From Candidatus Melainabacteria bacterium (GTDB taxonomy: Bacteria > Cyanobacteriota > Vampirovibrionia > Obscuribacterales > Obscuribacteraceae): a stretch of DNA of 64,000 nucleotides. Position numbers and translations under genes: made by a program. The notes under the pieces were generated by a model. The model was not told the DNA's origin. It saw only the letters and a list, made by a program, of their open reading frames with translations, and searched no databases. Position 1 is the first letter of the stretch. Every line of letters begins with the position of its first letter. Positions 52,651 through 60,560 of this stretch are shown here, piece after piece. The stretch spans positions 62,001 to 126,000 of the forward strand of contig RXJR01000001.1 in NCBI GenBank assembly GCA_003963305.1. Reading direction: 5' to 3'.

Positions 52651-54596
52651 ATAAAACTGCATTCACTGTGGCGATTTCCGTTTTGTGCAGCCTCCTGGTA
52701 GTTTCTTGCAAATCGACCGAAGCACTCAAGCCAGGCGGAGAGCCAGGAGGAGAGCGCAGCGGCGAGCCAGCCAGACAGATCAGTCAGGCGGTAGAACGCT
52801 CAGCAGTCGACGAATGGATCAAAGTGACATATCCGAGCGGATCTGCCATTCCCGCAGCCTCGACATTTATTGCCGGAGCCATTGCCGCGGGCACGACCCT
52901 GACATGTAATGGTGCACCGGTGCACGTTTCACCTGAAGGCTACTTCGTTCATGTCGTACCGCTTAAACCTGGAGAGAACAGCTTTCTTCTAGTACAGCCA
53001 CAGACAGCTAAACAAAAGGAGCTGAGCATCAAGCGGGAAATGCCGCCGCCACCCATCAGCGCTGACACTTTCAAAATAGACGCGGAGCAGTTACAGCCAA
53101 ACAATGATCGAGGCATCGTCGTTGGAGACTTAATCGAATTCAGCGCCAGAGCAACACCAGAAGCGGAAGTAGTAGTCACCCTCGGAAAACGCAAGATTAT
53201 TTTGCGACCAGCGACGGCGGTAGCAAAAGCGGCAAGTGCAAATAGACATCACAAAAAATCAGTGAAAGCTTCAGTAGCCGCATCGCCAGTCAACCAGGGC
53301 TTAGATGCCGCCTATGGCAAAGTTTACCAGCGCCGTTCAGCGTCACCGCCTGATTTATATGTCGGTTATTACAAGGTTCAGCCAGACGACCAGTGGAACG
53401 GCGTGCCAGCCAAATACACACTCAATCATGCAGGGAAAACAAAGTCAGTTTTTGGCAATGCAAAATTTACGACGATTTCCCAGCCCATATTAGCCGAGAC
53501 GATTCATTCAGACACAATAGTAAGAGTCGGTCCCGGCGCAGGTCGCACTACTCCTCTAAATAATGGCATTCGGTTTTTCGTGGACGGCTGGCAAGGCGAC
53601 CAAATTCGCTGCAGCTTTGCACCCGGTCATCACTTCTGGATCAAGAAAGACGATTTGATCTTTGAACCGAACGCCGGCAATTACGGGCAGGCACCGAATT
53701 CGGTGGCACGCACGATCAACATCGGTTCAGACGATTATGGAGTCACAGTGACGATACCGCTCTCACAGAGGCTGCCTTATCAAATCGAACAACATCTCAA
53801 ACCAAACGAGCTGATCCTGAGAATATTCGGAGTCACGGCCGACACTGACTGGATTACGCCCGCCAACGCGACAGCCGCGCTGGTCGATCGTGTCTCGTGG
53901 AAGCAGGCGGCAGATGGTGTGTACGAAGTCAGCGTACCGATAAAATCAACCAGACAATGGGGCTTCAAAGCCGATTACGACGAAACCAGCCTCGTACTTC
54001 ACATCAAGGCCAAGCCCAATGTGCGACCAGACAGCTTGCAAGGGCTGACCATCTGCGTCGACCCGGGACATGGTGGAAAAGAAACCGGCGCTATCGGCTG
54101 TTCCGGAATAAAAGAAGCGACTATTAACCTTGCCATTGCCCTGAAATTGAAGGCATTGCTCGAAAACAGCGGAGCACGAGTAATTATGACTCGAATTGCC
54201 GATCGCGACGTTTCTCTTGACGAGCGGGTCGAAATTGCGAACAAAGCCCACGCCGACATTCTTCTGTCCGTTCACAACAACTCCCTGCCGGACGGGCGCG
54301 ACCCGCTCAGCGAGCATGGCACATCTTCGTACTGGTATCACCCTCAGTCAATCGCGCTTGCTCGAACCGTCAACAGCGGCATGGTGCAAGAAGTCGGCTT
54401 CCCCGACTTTGGCTCCAGATTTCAAAACCTGGCACTGACCAGACCAAGCGGCATGCTCGCCATGCTGGCTGAAGTCGGTTTTGTCATCAACCCGGAAGAG
54501 TACGCCGTGCTCTTAAGTGCGGATGGTCAGCAACGTGCCGCCCAGGGCATCCTAAAAGGTTTGTTTACTTACCTGCATCCACCAGTCAAGCACTGA
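52647..54596 (+). CDS. N-acetylmuramoyl-L-alanine amidase (Amidase_3), probable lipoprotein
   Basis: A 649-residue peptidoglycan hydrolase. The signal peptide ends in LLVVSC (lipobox), so it is probably lipid-anchored at Cys21. About 440 residues of beta-rich and linker sequence precede the catalytic domain from about 465. The zinc ligands are His in CVDPGHGGKETGAIG, Glu in GIKEATINLAIALK and His in ILLSVHNNSLPDGRD; the catalytic Glu is in LAEVGFVINPEEYA. This is the AmiC-type fold. The gene overlaps the DUF547 gene by four bases. The long N-terminal part probably binds the cell wall or controls activity. Confidence 0.92.
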   Translation: MNKTAFTVAISVLCSLLVVSCKSTEALKPGGEPGGERSGEPARQISQAVERSAVDEWIKVTYPSGSAIPAASTFIAGAIAAGTTLTCNGAPVHVSPEGYFVHVVPLKPGENSFLLVQPQTAKQKELSIKREMPPPPISADTFKIDAEQLQPNNDRGIVVGDLIEFSARATPEAEVVVTLGKRKIILRPATAVAKAASANRHHKKSVKASVAASPVNQGLDAAYGKVYQRRSASPPDLYVGYYKVQPDDQWNGVPAKYTLNHAGKTKSVFGNAKFTTISQPILAETIHSDTIVRVGPGAGRTTPLNNGIRFFVDGWQGDQIRCSFAPGHHFWIKKDDLIFEPNAGNYGQAPNSVARTINIGSDDYGVTVTIPLSQRLPYQIEQHLKPNELILRIFGVTADTDWITPANATAALVDRVSWKQAADGVYEVSVPIKSTRQWGFKADYDETSLVLHIKAKPNVRPDSLQGLTICVDPGHGGKETGAIGCSGIKEATINLAIALKLKALLENSGARVIMTRIADRDVSLDERVEIANKAHADILLSVHNNSLPDGRDPLSEHGTSSYWYHPQSIALARTVNSGMVQEVGFPDFGSRFQNLALTRPSGMLAMLAEVGFVINPEEYAVLLSADGQQRAAQGILKGLFTYLHPPVKH

Positions 54597-54682
54597 TTAG
54601 CCGTATAGAATATATATTTGCCGAACTGGTCATCAGGCGATCAGGCGACCGGGGCTTCGTCTCGACAGGATCCAGAGGAACT

Positions 54683-55450
54683 ATGCACAACCGAATTGTC
54701 GTTGATATCGGGAATACGCGTATCTCATGTGGCGTTTTTCTCGACGATAAGATAGTTGATCTCTCGCACCACCTTTTGAGCAATACTCAAAAAGCAGCAG
54801 CCGACATCGCCGAAGATGCAGCCGCCATGCATATAGAACAGATTGCCATCTGTTCCGTGGTGCCTTCTGTGAGTCGCTCTTTAATCGAATATTTGAGCAC
54901 TCATCACCAAAAGGTATTTCAGGTCAGCGGAGAATCTCAGAACCTAATAACTGGAATTTATGATTCGCTAGGAGCCGACAGAATCGCCAACATCGCAGCC
55001 GCTCGCGCACTCTACCTGAAGAAAGACAACGCTATCGTAATTGACTGCGGCACGGCAACGACACTGACTGCGGTATCACACGATGGAAGATTTCTGGGCG
55101 GATTGATAACGCTTGGATTGGGAAATACTTTTCGAGCCCTGCATCAATCAACCGAACAGCTGCCGGATATCGAAGCATCGCACAACGGGCAACCACCATT
55201 GGCACTTGCTTTTGACACACAAAACGCCATCACCAGCGGGTGCATCTATGGACAGGTAGGCATCATAGAACAGTGGCTGAAAGTCGCCAAAAGAGAACTC
55301 GGTTCCAAGACGACTGTAATTGCAACTGGCGGCTACGCCTCGATAATCGCTCCATTAACGAAGGAAATCGATCACATTGCTCCTGACCTGACGCTGCACG
55401 GCATCAATTTTATTGCCGAGGCGGCAATGGTCCCAGCGGATCAAGTTTGA
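54683..55450 (+). CDS. coaX: Type III pantothenate kinase CoaX
   Basis: A 255-residue cytoplasmic kinase that phosphorylates pantothenate in the first step of coenzyme A synthesis. The ASKHA-fold phosphate motif IVVDIGNTRISCGVF is at the N-terminus, followed by YDSLGADRIANIAAARAL and AIVIDCGTATTLTAV with the catalytic Asp. IATGGYASIIAP is the adenosine motif. The length is normal for the family. AGAGGA precedes the ATG. It is convergent with a small gene that overlaps its last 41 bases. Confidence 0.96.
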   Translation: MHNRIVVDIGNTRISCGVFLDDKIVDLSHHLLSNTQKAAADIAEDAAAMHIEQIAICSVVPSVSRSLIEYLSTHHQKVFQVSGESQNLITGIYDSLGADRIANIAAARALYLKKDNAIVIDCGTATTLTAVSHDGRFLGGLITLGLGNTFRALHQSTEQLPDIEASHNGQPPLALAFDTQNAITSGCIYGQVGIIEQWLKVAKRELGSKTTVIATGGYASIIAPLTKEIDHIAPDLTLHGINFIAEAAMVPADQV

Positions 55451-55592
55451 ATGCGGCTTCAAGCTGTTCTCGATAGTGCAAGTTAGTCAATGCTTCATTC
55501 GAGTACATTTCATCTTCCCAATAACTAGCTTCTCTGCCTTTAAGCTCTTCTAGACGCTTAATCAGATTTGCCGGCAAGCTGTCTTCTTGCAT
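55410..55592 (-). CDS. Small charged protein of unknown function
   Basis: A 60-residue frame, MQEDSLPANLIKRLEELKGR onward, with an amphipathic, strongly charged composition (EASYWEDEMYSNEALTNLHY, REQLEAAFKLD). GGGAAA lies four to six bases before its ATG. The frame is open to 55715, but this start is better supported. It overlaps the 3' end of coaX on the other strand. It may be a small helical protein; no family is recognised. Confidence 0.5.
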   Translation of the reverse strand: MQEDSLPANLIKRLEELKGREASYWEDEMYSNEALTNLHYREQLEAAFKLDPLGPLPPRQ

Positions 55593-55929
55593 TCTGTTTC
55601 CCGTTTCTAGTTTGTCATATAAAACGTGCGACTTATCCGACCGTTTTGTGCCATCTGTTATTGATACGACTGTCATATAAAGGTGATACTTCCGTGCAAT
55701 CCGGTCATTTGTCAATATCGTGAAAACCTTTCACTGGAGCCAGTTTAGAGACTTCAAGGAAAAGAGCAAGGCTTGACTACTCGTAAAAACGCCCCCTCTC
55801 GTTTAACAAAATCGAAGCAAAGAAAGTTCAAATATATACAGGTTCGCTCCACATATGGTGCTCATATTCAAGCAGACGACTAAGGATGAACAAAAGATTC
55901 CTTCGAACGAAAACAGGCATCAAAAGCCA

Positions 55930-55961
55930 AATCGACCTGCTTTTGATAAAGCAGATCGATT
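55930..55961 (-). terminator. Intrinsic terminator of the gene at 56004-56735
   Basis: On the minus strand AATCGATCTGCTTT pairs with AAAGCAGGTCGATT; the only irregularity becomes a G-U pair in RNA read from that strand, which fixes the direction. A T-rich stretch TTTGGCTTTTG follows. It lies 43 bases past the stop codon of the secreted protein gene. Confidence 0.7.
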
Positions 55962-56003
55962 ATGAACAGTTGATTTATCAGTCAGATATACTGCCTTGAC
56001 TTA

Positions 56004-56735
56004 CTAGAACGAAGTTGGGCAGGTTGGATATACAGTGACGTCCTTGCCTGGGATTGGCTGCCCGTTAACCAGAACGTTATCGATCAACACACTGCCTGGC
56101 ACAAGTGCCGGAAAGAGCTCTTCCACATCAATCAACAAAAAGGTGAGAGTCGAGCCTGCAGGTATAGGCAGGTTGCCGACACCATTGATCAAGTTCGACA
56201 GGTCAAAGGTGTACTGAAGATTCTTGTTCTTGATCTGATTACCCAAAATCGTGTTGGGGATATTGTCACTGCGGAAAGAGCCAGTGCCGCCGCCTGGAGT
56301 TATGTAGGTGCCACCAACAGCGATATACAAGTTTCGCGTTGTTGAATTCGGTACCACTTCAAAAGAAACAGTATGCGTTGGCACACCAGATGGAAGGTTC
56401 ACGACCAAACCAACCTGGTCTAGCGGACCATCAAGATTAGCCAGGAGAGGGAATCTATTAGCTACGTTAGTGAAGCTCGCGAAAGTGCCACCACCCGTCG
56501 TAGCAGTGTCGATACAAATATAAGGTTGAACGTTGGCAGAACCGCTTATTAGTGCCGTTTGCACTGCATTGCTGGTGAACAGAGCACTGGTCTTTTTACT
56601 CGATGTCAGAGAAGCAAGGCCGGCAGCTCTGAAGTGCTGATTAGAGCTGGTAGCGGCCTCTGCGCTACTGACTCCAAAAATGGTTAGCGCAAGCGCAAGA
56701 CTCGCCGCAAAAATAGGTTTCAATTTGGTCTGCAT
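56004..56735 (-). CDS. Secreted protein of unknown function
   Basis: A 243-residue exported protein. The signal peptide (KLKPIFAASLALALTIFGV, cleavage after AEA about residue 27) is clear. The mature part is beta-rich and low in charge, with ICIDTATTGGGTFASFTNVA, LVVNLPSGVPTHTVSFEVVP and LIDVEELFPALVPGSVLIDN. No domain is recognised. An intrinsic terminator follows, so it is a single-gene unit. The next gene upstream has a similar style (secreted, Gly/Asn/Thr-rich) but is not clearly homologous. Confidence 0.8.
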   Translation of the reverse strand: MQTKLKPIFAASLALALTIFGVSSAEAATSSNQHFRAAGLASLTSSKKTSALFTSNAVQTALISGSANVQPYICIDTATTGGGTFASFTNVANRFPLLANLDGPLDQVGLVVNLPSGVPTHTVSFEVVPNSTTRNLYIAVGGTYITPGGGTGSFRSDNIPNTILGNQIKNKNLQYTFDLSNLINGVGNLPIPAGSTLTFLLIDVEELFPALVPGSVLIDNVLVNGQPIPGKDVTVYPTCPTSF

Positions 56736-56921
56736 TAGTTACGCCTCCACCTTATATCTGTAAGAAATAGCGATGGTTTAACTAAACCAGACCATTTCAC
56801 GCTCGGGCCACCTTCCTGAACGAAACACATATGTATATACAAATGAGCCACACAAGTCAAGTAAAGTAAAACGCGCCAGTGCTCTGATTACTCATCAGTA
56901 GTAAAGCGATCACATATCAAA

Positions 56922-56950
56922 AACCTGGACAGCTAAAAGCCATCCAGGTT
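56922..56950 (-). terminator. Intrinsic terminator of the gene at 56975-57598
   Basis: AACCTGGA and TCCAGGTT form a perfect eight-base stem around a 13-base loop, followed on the minus strand by TTTTTGATA. It begins 25 bases after the stop codon of the secreted protein gene. Confidence 0.78.
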
Positions 56951-56974
56951 CTTAAAAGCGATTTTGGGCAGTAA

Positions 56975-57598
56975 TTACTGGGCTGCGCCGCAGAATGCTG
57001 CTGGTGAAGTCAGGTCATACCCTACGCCACCGAAACCAACGAAGCTCAGTCCATAGATATGTTCAGTAATCGAATTACCTGTACCGATCAAGTTGAAGGT
57101 AACTTCGTTAATTCTGGAACCAGGCTGAAGCTGAATATTTCCATTGGCATTGTTTGTGCCGATGAAGTACAGATTAGGCTGCGCAGCTTTCTGAAGGCTT
57201 CCCTGAGCCAGGTTGTAGTCGAATGGAACGACTGTGCCGCCAGGAATGGTGAAGTTGATGTGCACGCTCAAGTTATTGGCAGGCACGTCACTGTAGAACT
57301 GAATGCCGCCGAGCATCGTTACAGTCGAGGTGTTCAAACCTTTGACTGAAGCAGATGCAACACCGGTTCCAGTTGTCTGGAGCTGCACTGTCTGGCCGAT
57401 GCCAGGAACGTTAACAAAAGATGCACCAGCAGTGTCACCTTGTGCTTTACAAGTGGTGGAGAAGTTGGCGAAATTACGCGGTCCTAGAAAAGTGCTGCCG
57501 CCACCACCGCCGCCTGGTCTAGATCCACGAGCTTCGACTGACTGTACGCCAACTAGTAAAGCGACTGCGGCAACCGCCGACAATGTTTTGAGATTCAT
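56975..57598 (-). CDS. Secreted Gly-rich protein of unknown function
   Basis: A 207-residue exported protein. The signal peptide MNLKTLSAVAAVALLVGVQS is cleaved near VEA about residue 23, then GSRPGGGGGGSTFLG. The mature protein is beta-rich with ASFVNVPGIGQTVQLQTTGT, LSVHINFTIPGGTVVPFDYN and LYFIGTNNANGNIQLQPGS, and two Cys. No family is recognised. It resembles small outer-surface or matrix proteins in composition. A terminator follows directly. Confidence 0.8.
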   Translation of the reverse strand: MNLKTLSAVAAVALLVGVQSVEARGSRPGGGGGGSTFLGPRNFANFSTTCKAQGDTAGASFVNVPGIGQTVQLQTTGTGVASASVKGLNTSTVTMLGGIQFYSDVPANNLSVHINFTIPGGTVVPFDYNLAQGSLQKAAQPNLYFIGTNNANGNIQLQPGSRINEVTFNLIGTGNSITEHIYGLSFVGFGGVGYDLTSPAAFCGAAQ

Positions 57599-57920
57599 GA
57601 ACTATTCCTCTAGAGAACTAACGAGATTCTGGTCAGAGATTGCATTGCATGTTGCCAGAGACAATTGAATTTATACTAACTGCATGACAACGATACTGCT
57701 CAATTTATGCAAAGCAAAAAAACTGCTTGATACCAAATTTTATTGTTTGATTTATTGTTTGGGTTGCAAAGCACACGAGATTCCATAAGTCACCTGACAC
57801 ATTCTGCCCGGATAACCTTGCATCAAACTTTGCGTCGAACCTTGAGAACCCAAAATTAGAATCAAACTCGAAGTGCGCACACCGGTTGCCAAGCAACACC
57901 AGGGTTTTCGCACGGACAAG
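57599..57920. other. Intergenic region without recognised gene
   Basis: This stretch lies between the upstream region of the secreted Gly-rich protein gene and the end of glmU. It contains AT-rich tracts (near 57700-57770) and a GTTGC/GCAAC mini-hairpin on the minus strand near 57890, but no convincing small gene or U-tailed terminator was seen. A 64-residue minus-strand frame at 57705-57899 does not look protein-like. Confidence 0.5.
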
Positions 57921-59321
57921 TTATTTCTTCCGGTCAGACCAACCTTCTTTGTTTTCCTGACGAGCTCTGCCTACAGCCAGAGCACCAGCCGGAACATCTC
58001 GCGTAGCCACAGTTCCCGCTGCTACCGTCGCTTTGTCACCGAGCGTGATCGGTGCCACCAGAACTGAGTTGCTGCCTGTCGACGCGCCATCACCTATGGT
58101 GGTGCGGTTTTTCTGCTTGGTGGCATGATTATAGTTAGCTGTAATCGTTCCTGCACCCAGGTTCGCATTACTGCCAACCGACGCATCGCCAACGTAAGAA
58201 AGATGCGAGACATTCGTCTTCTTGCCGATGGATGATTTTTTGATCTCGACAAAATTTCCAATCCGGACTTGATCAGCAATCTCGTTACCGTCGCGCAGAT
58301 GAGAGAACGGACCAACTTTGCAATCGCTGCCGATGACTGAATTGCTTACATTTGATTGCACCACGCTAGAATTCGCGCCGATAACTACAGGACCTTTGAT
58401 CACGGTATTCGGCCCGATCACGCAATTTGAACCGATTTCAATTTTTCCTGTTAAGTGGCAACCTGGCAGAACCATGGAATCCTGCCCGATAGAAACTTCC
58501 GGTGCAACCCATGTCGTCAGGGGATCGACTATCGTGACACCACTGTCCAGTGCAAGCTCGTGAATGCACATATCACGCAGCAATCTTGTCGCTTCAGCCA
58601 GCTCCAACCGAGAATTTATGCCTGCCACTTCCCGCCAATCGGTTGATTTGATGCCGGCAGTTTTGTGATTCTCTTTGTGGGCCCATGCCACCATGTCGGT
58701 TAAATAATACTCTTTCTGACGGTTATCATTTTTCAAAGTAAACAGTCCGCTTTTGCAAATCGGCCATTCAAAACAGTAAATGGCAGGGTTGATTTCGCGA
58801 ATCTTCTTCTGCTCTTCAGACGCATCTTTATCTTCGATAATTGCGATAACAGATCCATTCTTGTCCCGCAAAATGCGACCATAACTTTTCGCATCTTCGA
58901 CTTCAGTCGTCAAAAGAGTGACAACAGCTTTCTGCTCGACATGCCCATCCACCAGAGCGGCAAGTGTGCGGCCTTGAAGCAATGGCGTGTCAGCCACCGA
59001 AACAAGTAAGGTACCTTTGAAATTTTCCAGAGACGGCACCACTTGCTGCAGCGCATGTCCCGTACCATGCTGCGGCTCTTGAAGATGCACTGATAAGGGA
59101 GTTTTCGGCGGATTCGCCTGCAAGAAAGCCCTGACTTGCTCAGCCTCATGGCCGACTACAACGTGAACGTGATCGATGTTCAACTCGTCCACCGCATCTA
59201 GAACGCGACCAAGAACCGTCTTTCCCAACACATCATGCAGCACTTTAGGCTTTGACGACTTCATGCGTTTTCCCTGTCCGGCAGCAAGAAGAACAGCTTG
59301 AGTGTTGCTACGTTTGGTCAT
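57921..59321 (-). CDS. glmU: Bifunctional GlmU (GlcN-1-P acetyltransferase / GlcNAc-1-P uridyltransferase)
   Basis: A 466-residue cytoplasmic enzyme that makes UDP-GlcNAc for peptidoglycan, lipid A and polysaccharide. The uridyltransferase domain has AVLLAAGQGKRMKSSKPKVL (about 9-28), QEPQHGTGHALQQ and VSVADTPLLQG. The C-terminal left-handed beta-helix carries hexapeptide repeats (IGSNCVIGPNTVIKGPVVIG), GNFVEIKKSSIG, HLSYVGDASVG and GAGTITANYN, which includes acetyltransferase residues. The start at ATG 59321 has AAAGGGA upstream. Its length is normal. Confidence 0.97.
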   Translation of the reverse strand: MTKRSNTQAVLLAAGQGKRMKSSKPKVLHDVLGKTVLGRVLDAVDELNIDHVHVVVGHEAEQVRAFLQANPPKTPLSVHLQEPQHGTGHALQQVVPSLENFKGTLLVSVADTPLLQGRTLAALVDGHVEQKAVVTLLTTEVEDAKSYGRILRDKNGSVIAIIEDKDASEEQKKIREINPAIYCFEWPICKSGLFTLKNDNRQKEYYLTDMVAWAHKENHKTAGIKSTDWREVAGINSRLELAEATRLLRDMCIHELALDSGVTIVDPLTTWVAPEVSIGQDSMVLPGCHLTGKIEIGSNCVIGPNTVIKGPVVIGANSSVVQSNVSNSVIGSDCKVGPFSHLRDGNEIADQVRIGNFVEIKKSSIGKKTNVSHLSYVGDASVGSNANLGAGTITANYNHATKQKNRTTIGDGASTGSNSVLVAPITLGDKATVAAGTVATRDVPAGALAVGRARQENKEGWSDRKK

Positions 59322-59400
59322 GATTTCCCTTTGCTCCTCATAGTATCGAATATGGTTCCAGTGAATGAAGGCGTGAGGTACGGCACAATGGATTCGCACC

Positions 59401-60336
59401 TCAATCGTAATTGAACTTTTTCTTTTCAGAGACAATATTCAAAGGGCGAAGCTTTGTATTCTCATATCCGCGCCAGGCGTAATTTCCAACCACACCCAGC
59501 CCGAAAAGATTCAGCGCACCAAAGAACAGAATCGTCAGCATGGTGCCCGCGTAGCCCGGCACCACCCCGATGCCGCTCAGTCGCCACGTGACGATAACAA
59601 CGCCTAGAAGCAGCGCCAATGCGATACCCAGCGCCCCAGCCACGATCATAAGTCGAACAGGCAGATCGGTAAAAGCGAAAATGCTATCGAGCAAATAGGT
59701 CACTTTCTTCTGAAAGGTCCACGCGCTCTTACCGTGTTCTCTGGCTTTACGATGATATGGCACAAACTTTCTTCTGCCGCCAACCCAGAAGAGCAACCCG
59801 AGAAGACTGCTGTTGGCCTCGCGCATATTGATAATGTGATCGCGAAACGCAGCCGTCATAGCGAACATATCAACGCCACCAACCGGGCAAGCGGGCTCTA
59901 CATATTTACGATAAAACGACCAGAAAATCTGCGACGCAATCGCCGATGACCATGGATCGTCTCGCGACTCGCGCACACCGAAAACAATATCGGCCTCATT
60001 TGCATCGAGGACTTGAAAAAAATCTTTTGCTAGCTCGGGAGGCTCCTGCAAGTCGGCGGACATGACAGCGATGCTGCTTCCGGTCGCGGTTTCCAGCCCA
60101 AGACGAATAGCTGAAAAGGCTCCAAAATTTCTTGACGAACTGAGTAATTGCGCATGTATATTCGTGGACGGCAGCAGTTCTTCTAAACGCGCTTGCGATT
60201 TATCAGGGCTACCATCAACGACAAATACGACTTCCAGATCATTATCAAGCTCTTTACTGAGCTGACTCAAAACTGTGAGCAAAGGCTCGATTGAATCTTG
60301 ATTTTTGTAGACAGGAATGACAAGTGAATGTTTCAT
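59401..60336 (-). CDS. GT2 glycosyltransferase with C-terminal membrane helices (GtrB/DPM-like)
   Basis: A 311-residue enzyme: SLVIPVYKNQDSIEPLLTVL, VVFVVDGSPDKSQARLEEL, SSRNFGAFSAIRLGLETATG and IAVMSADLQEPPELAKDF (SAD in place of the usual DDD). Two membrane helices near 233-257 and 265-290 end in GVVGNYAWRGYENTK. It should make a polyprenyl-phosphate sugar. The 79-base gap to glmU and shared strand suggest co-transcription, which would link precursor supply to sugar transfer. Confidence 0.92.
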   Translation of the reverse strand: MKHSLVIPVYKNQDSIEPLLTVLSQLSKELDNDLEVVFVVDGSPDKSQARLEELLPSTNIHAQLLSSSRNFGAFSAIRLGLETATGSSIAVMSADLQEPPELAKDFFQVLDANEADIVFGVRESRDDPWSSAIASQIFWSFYRKYVEPACPVGGVDMFAMTAAFRDHIINMREANSSLLGLLFWVGGRRKFVPYHRKAREHGKSAWTFQKKVTYLLDSIFAFTDLPVRLMIVAGALGIALALLLGVVIVTWRLSGIGVVPGYAGTMLTILFFGALNLFGLGVVGNYAWRGYENTKLRPLNIVSEKKKFNYD

Positions 60337-60431
60337 GCTTGCATGTATAAGCGCGGCTATTCCACCAAGCTTACAGTAACTGCGCTGCAGGCTCCAATGC
60401 AGACTGACAAATAGAGCTGCAAGTTAATTAA

Positions 60432-60560
60432 GTGGCTGCGGAAAAAGACGCGAAGAAATCGCCACCGGCAAAATATCGCGGCAATCGAGTTAATTACAAG
60501 AAACTAAGCAACGGCGAAATTGCGACGAACTTTACTGGCGAACCAGACGACCCGACGTAA
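60432..60560 (+). CDS. Probable small protein (42 residues)
   Basis: A GTG-initiated frame, directly after an in-frame TAA, runs to TAA 60558-60560. The product is basic then acidic: KKSPPAKYRGNRVNYKKLSN then GEIATNFTGEPDDPT. This composition is protein-like rather than random. It overlaps the 3' end of the oppositely read TolC-family gene by 29 bases. No clear Shine-Dalgarno precedes the GTG. Function is unknown. Confidence 0.45.
   Translation: MAAEKDAKKSPPAKYRGNRVNYKKLSNGEIATNFTGEPDDPT

Noticed and set aside
55855-55965. Short plus-strand frames before the gene at 56004
   Set aside because: They run through the terminator hairpin of the opposite gene and lack good ribosome-binding sites.
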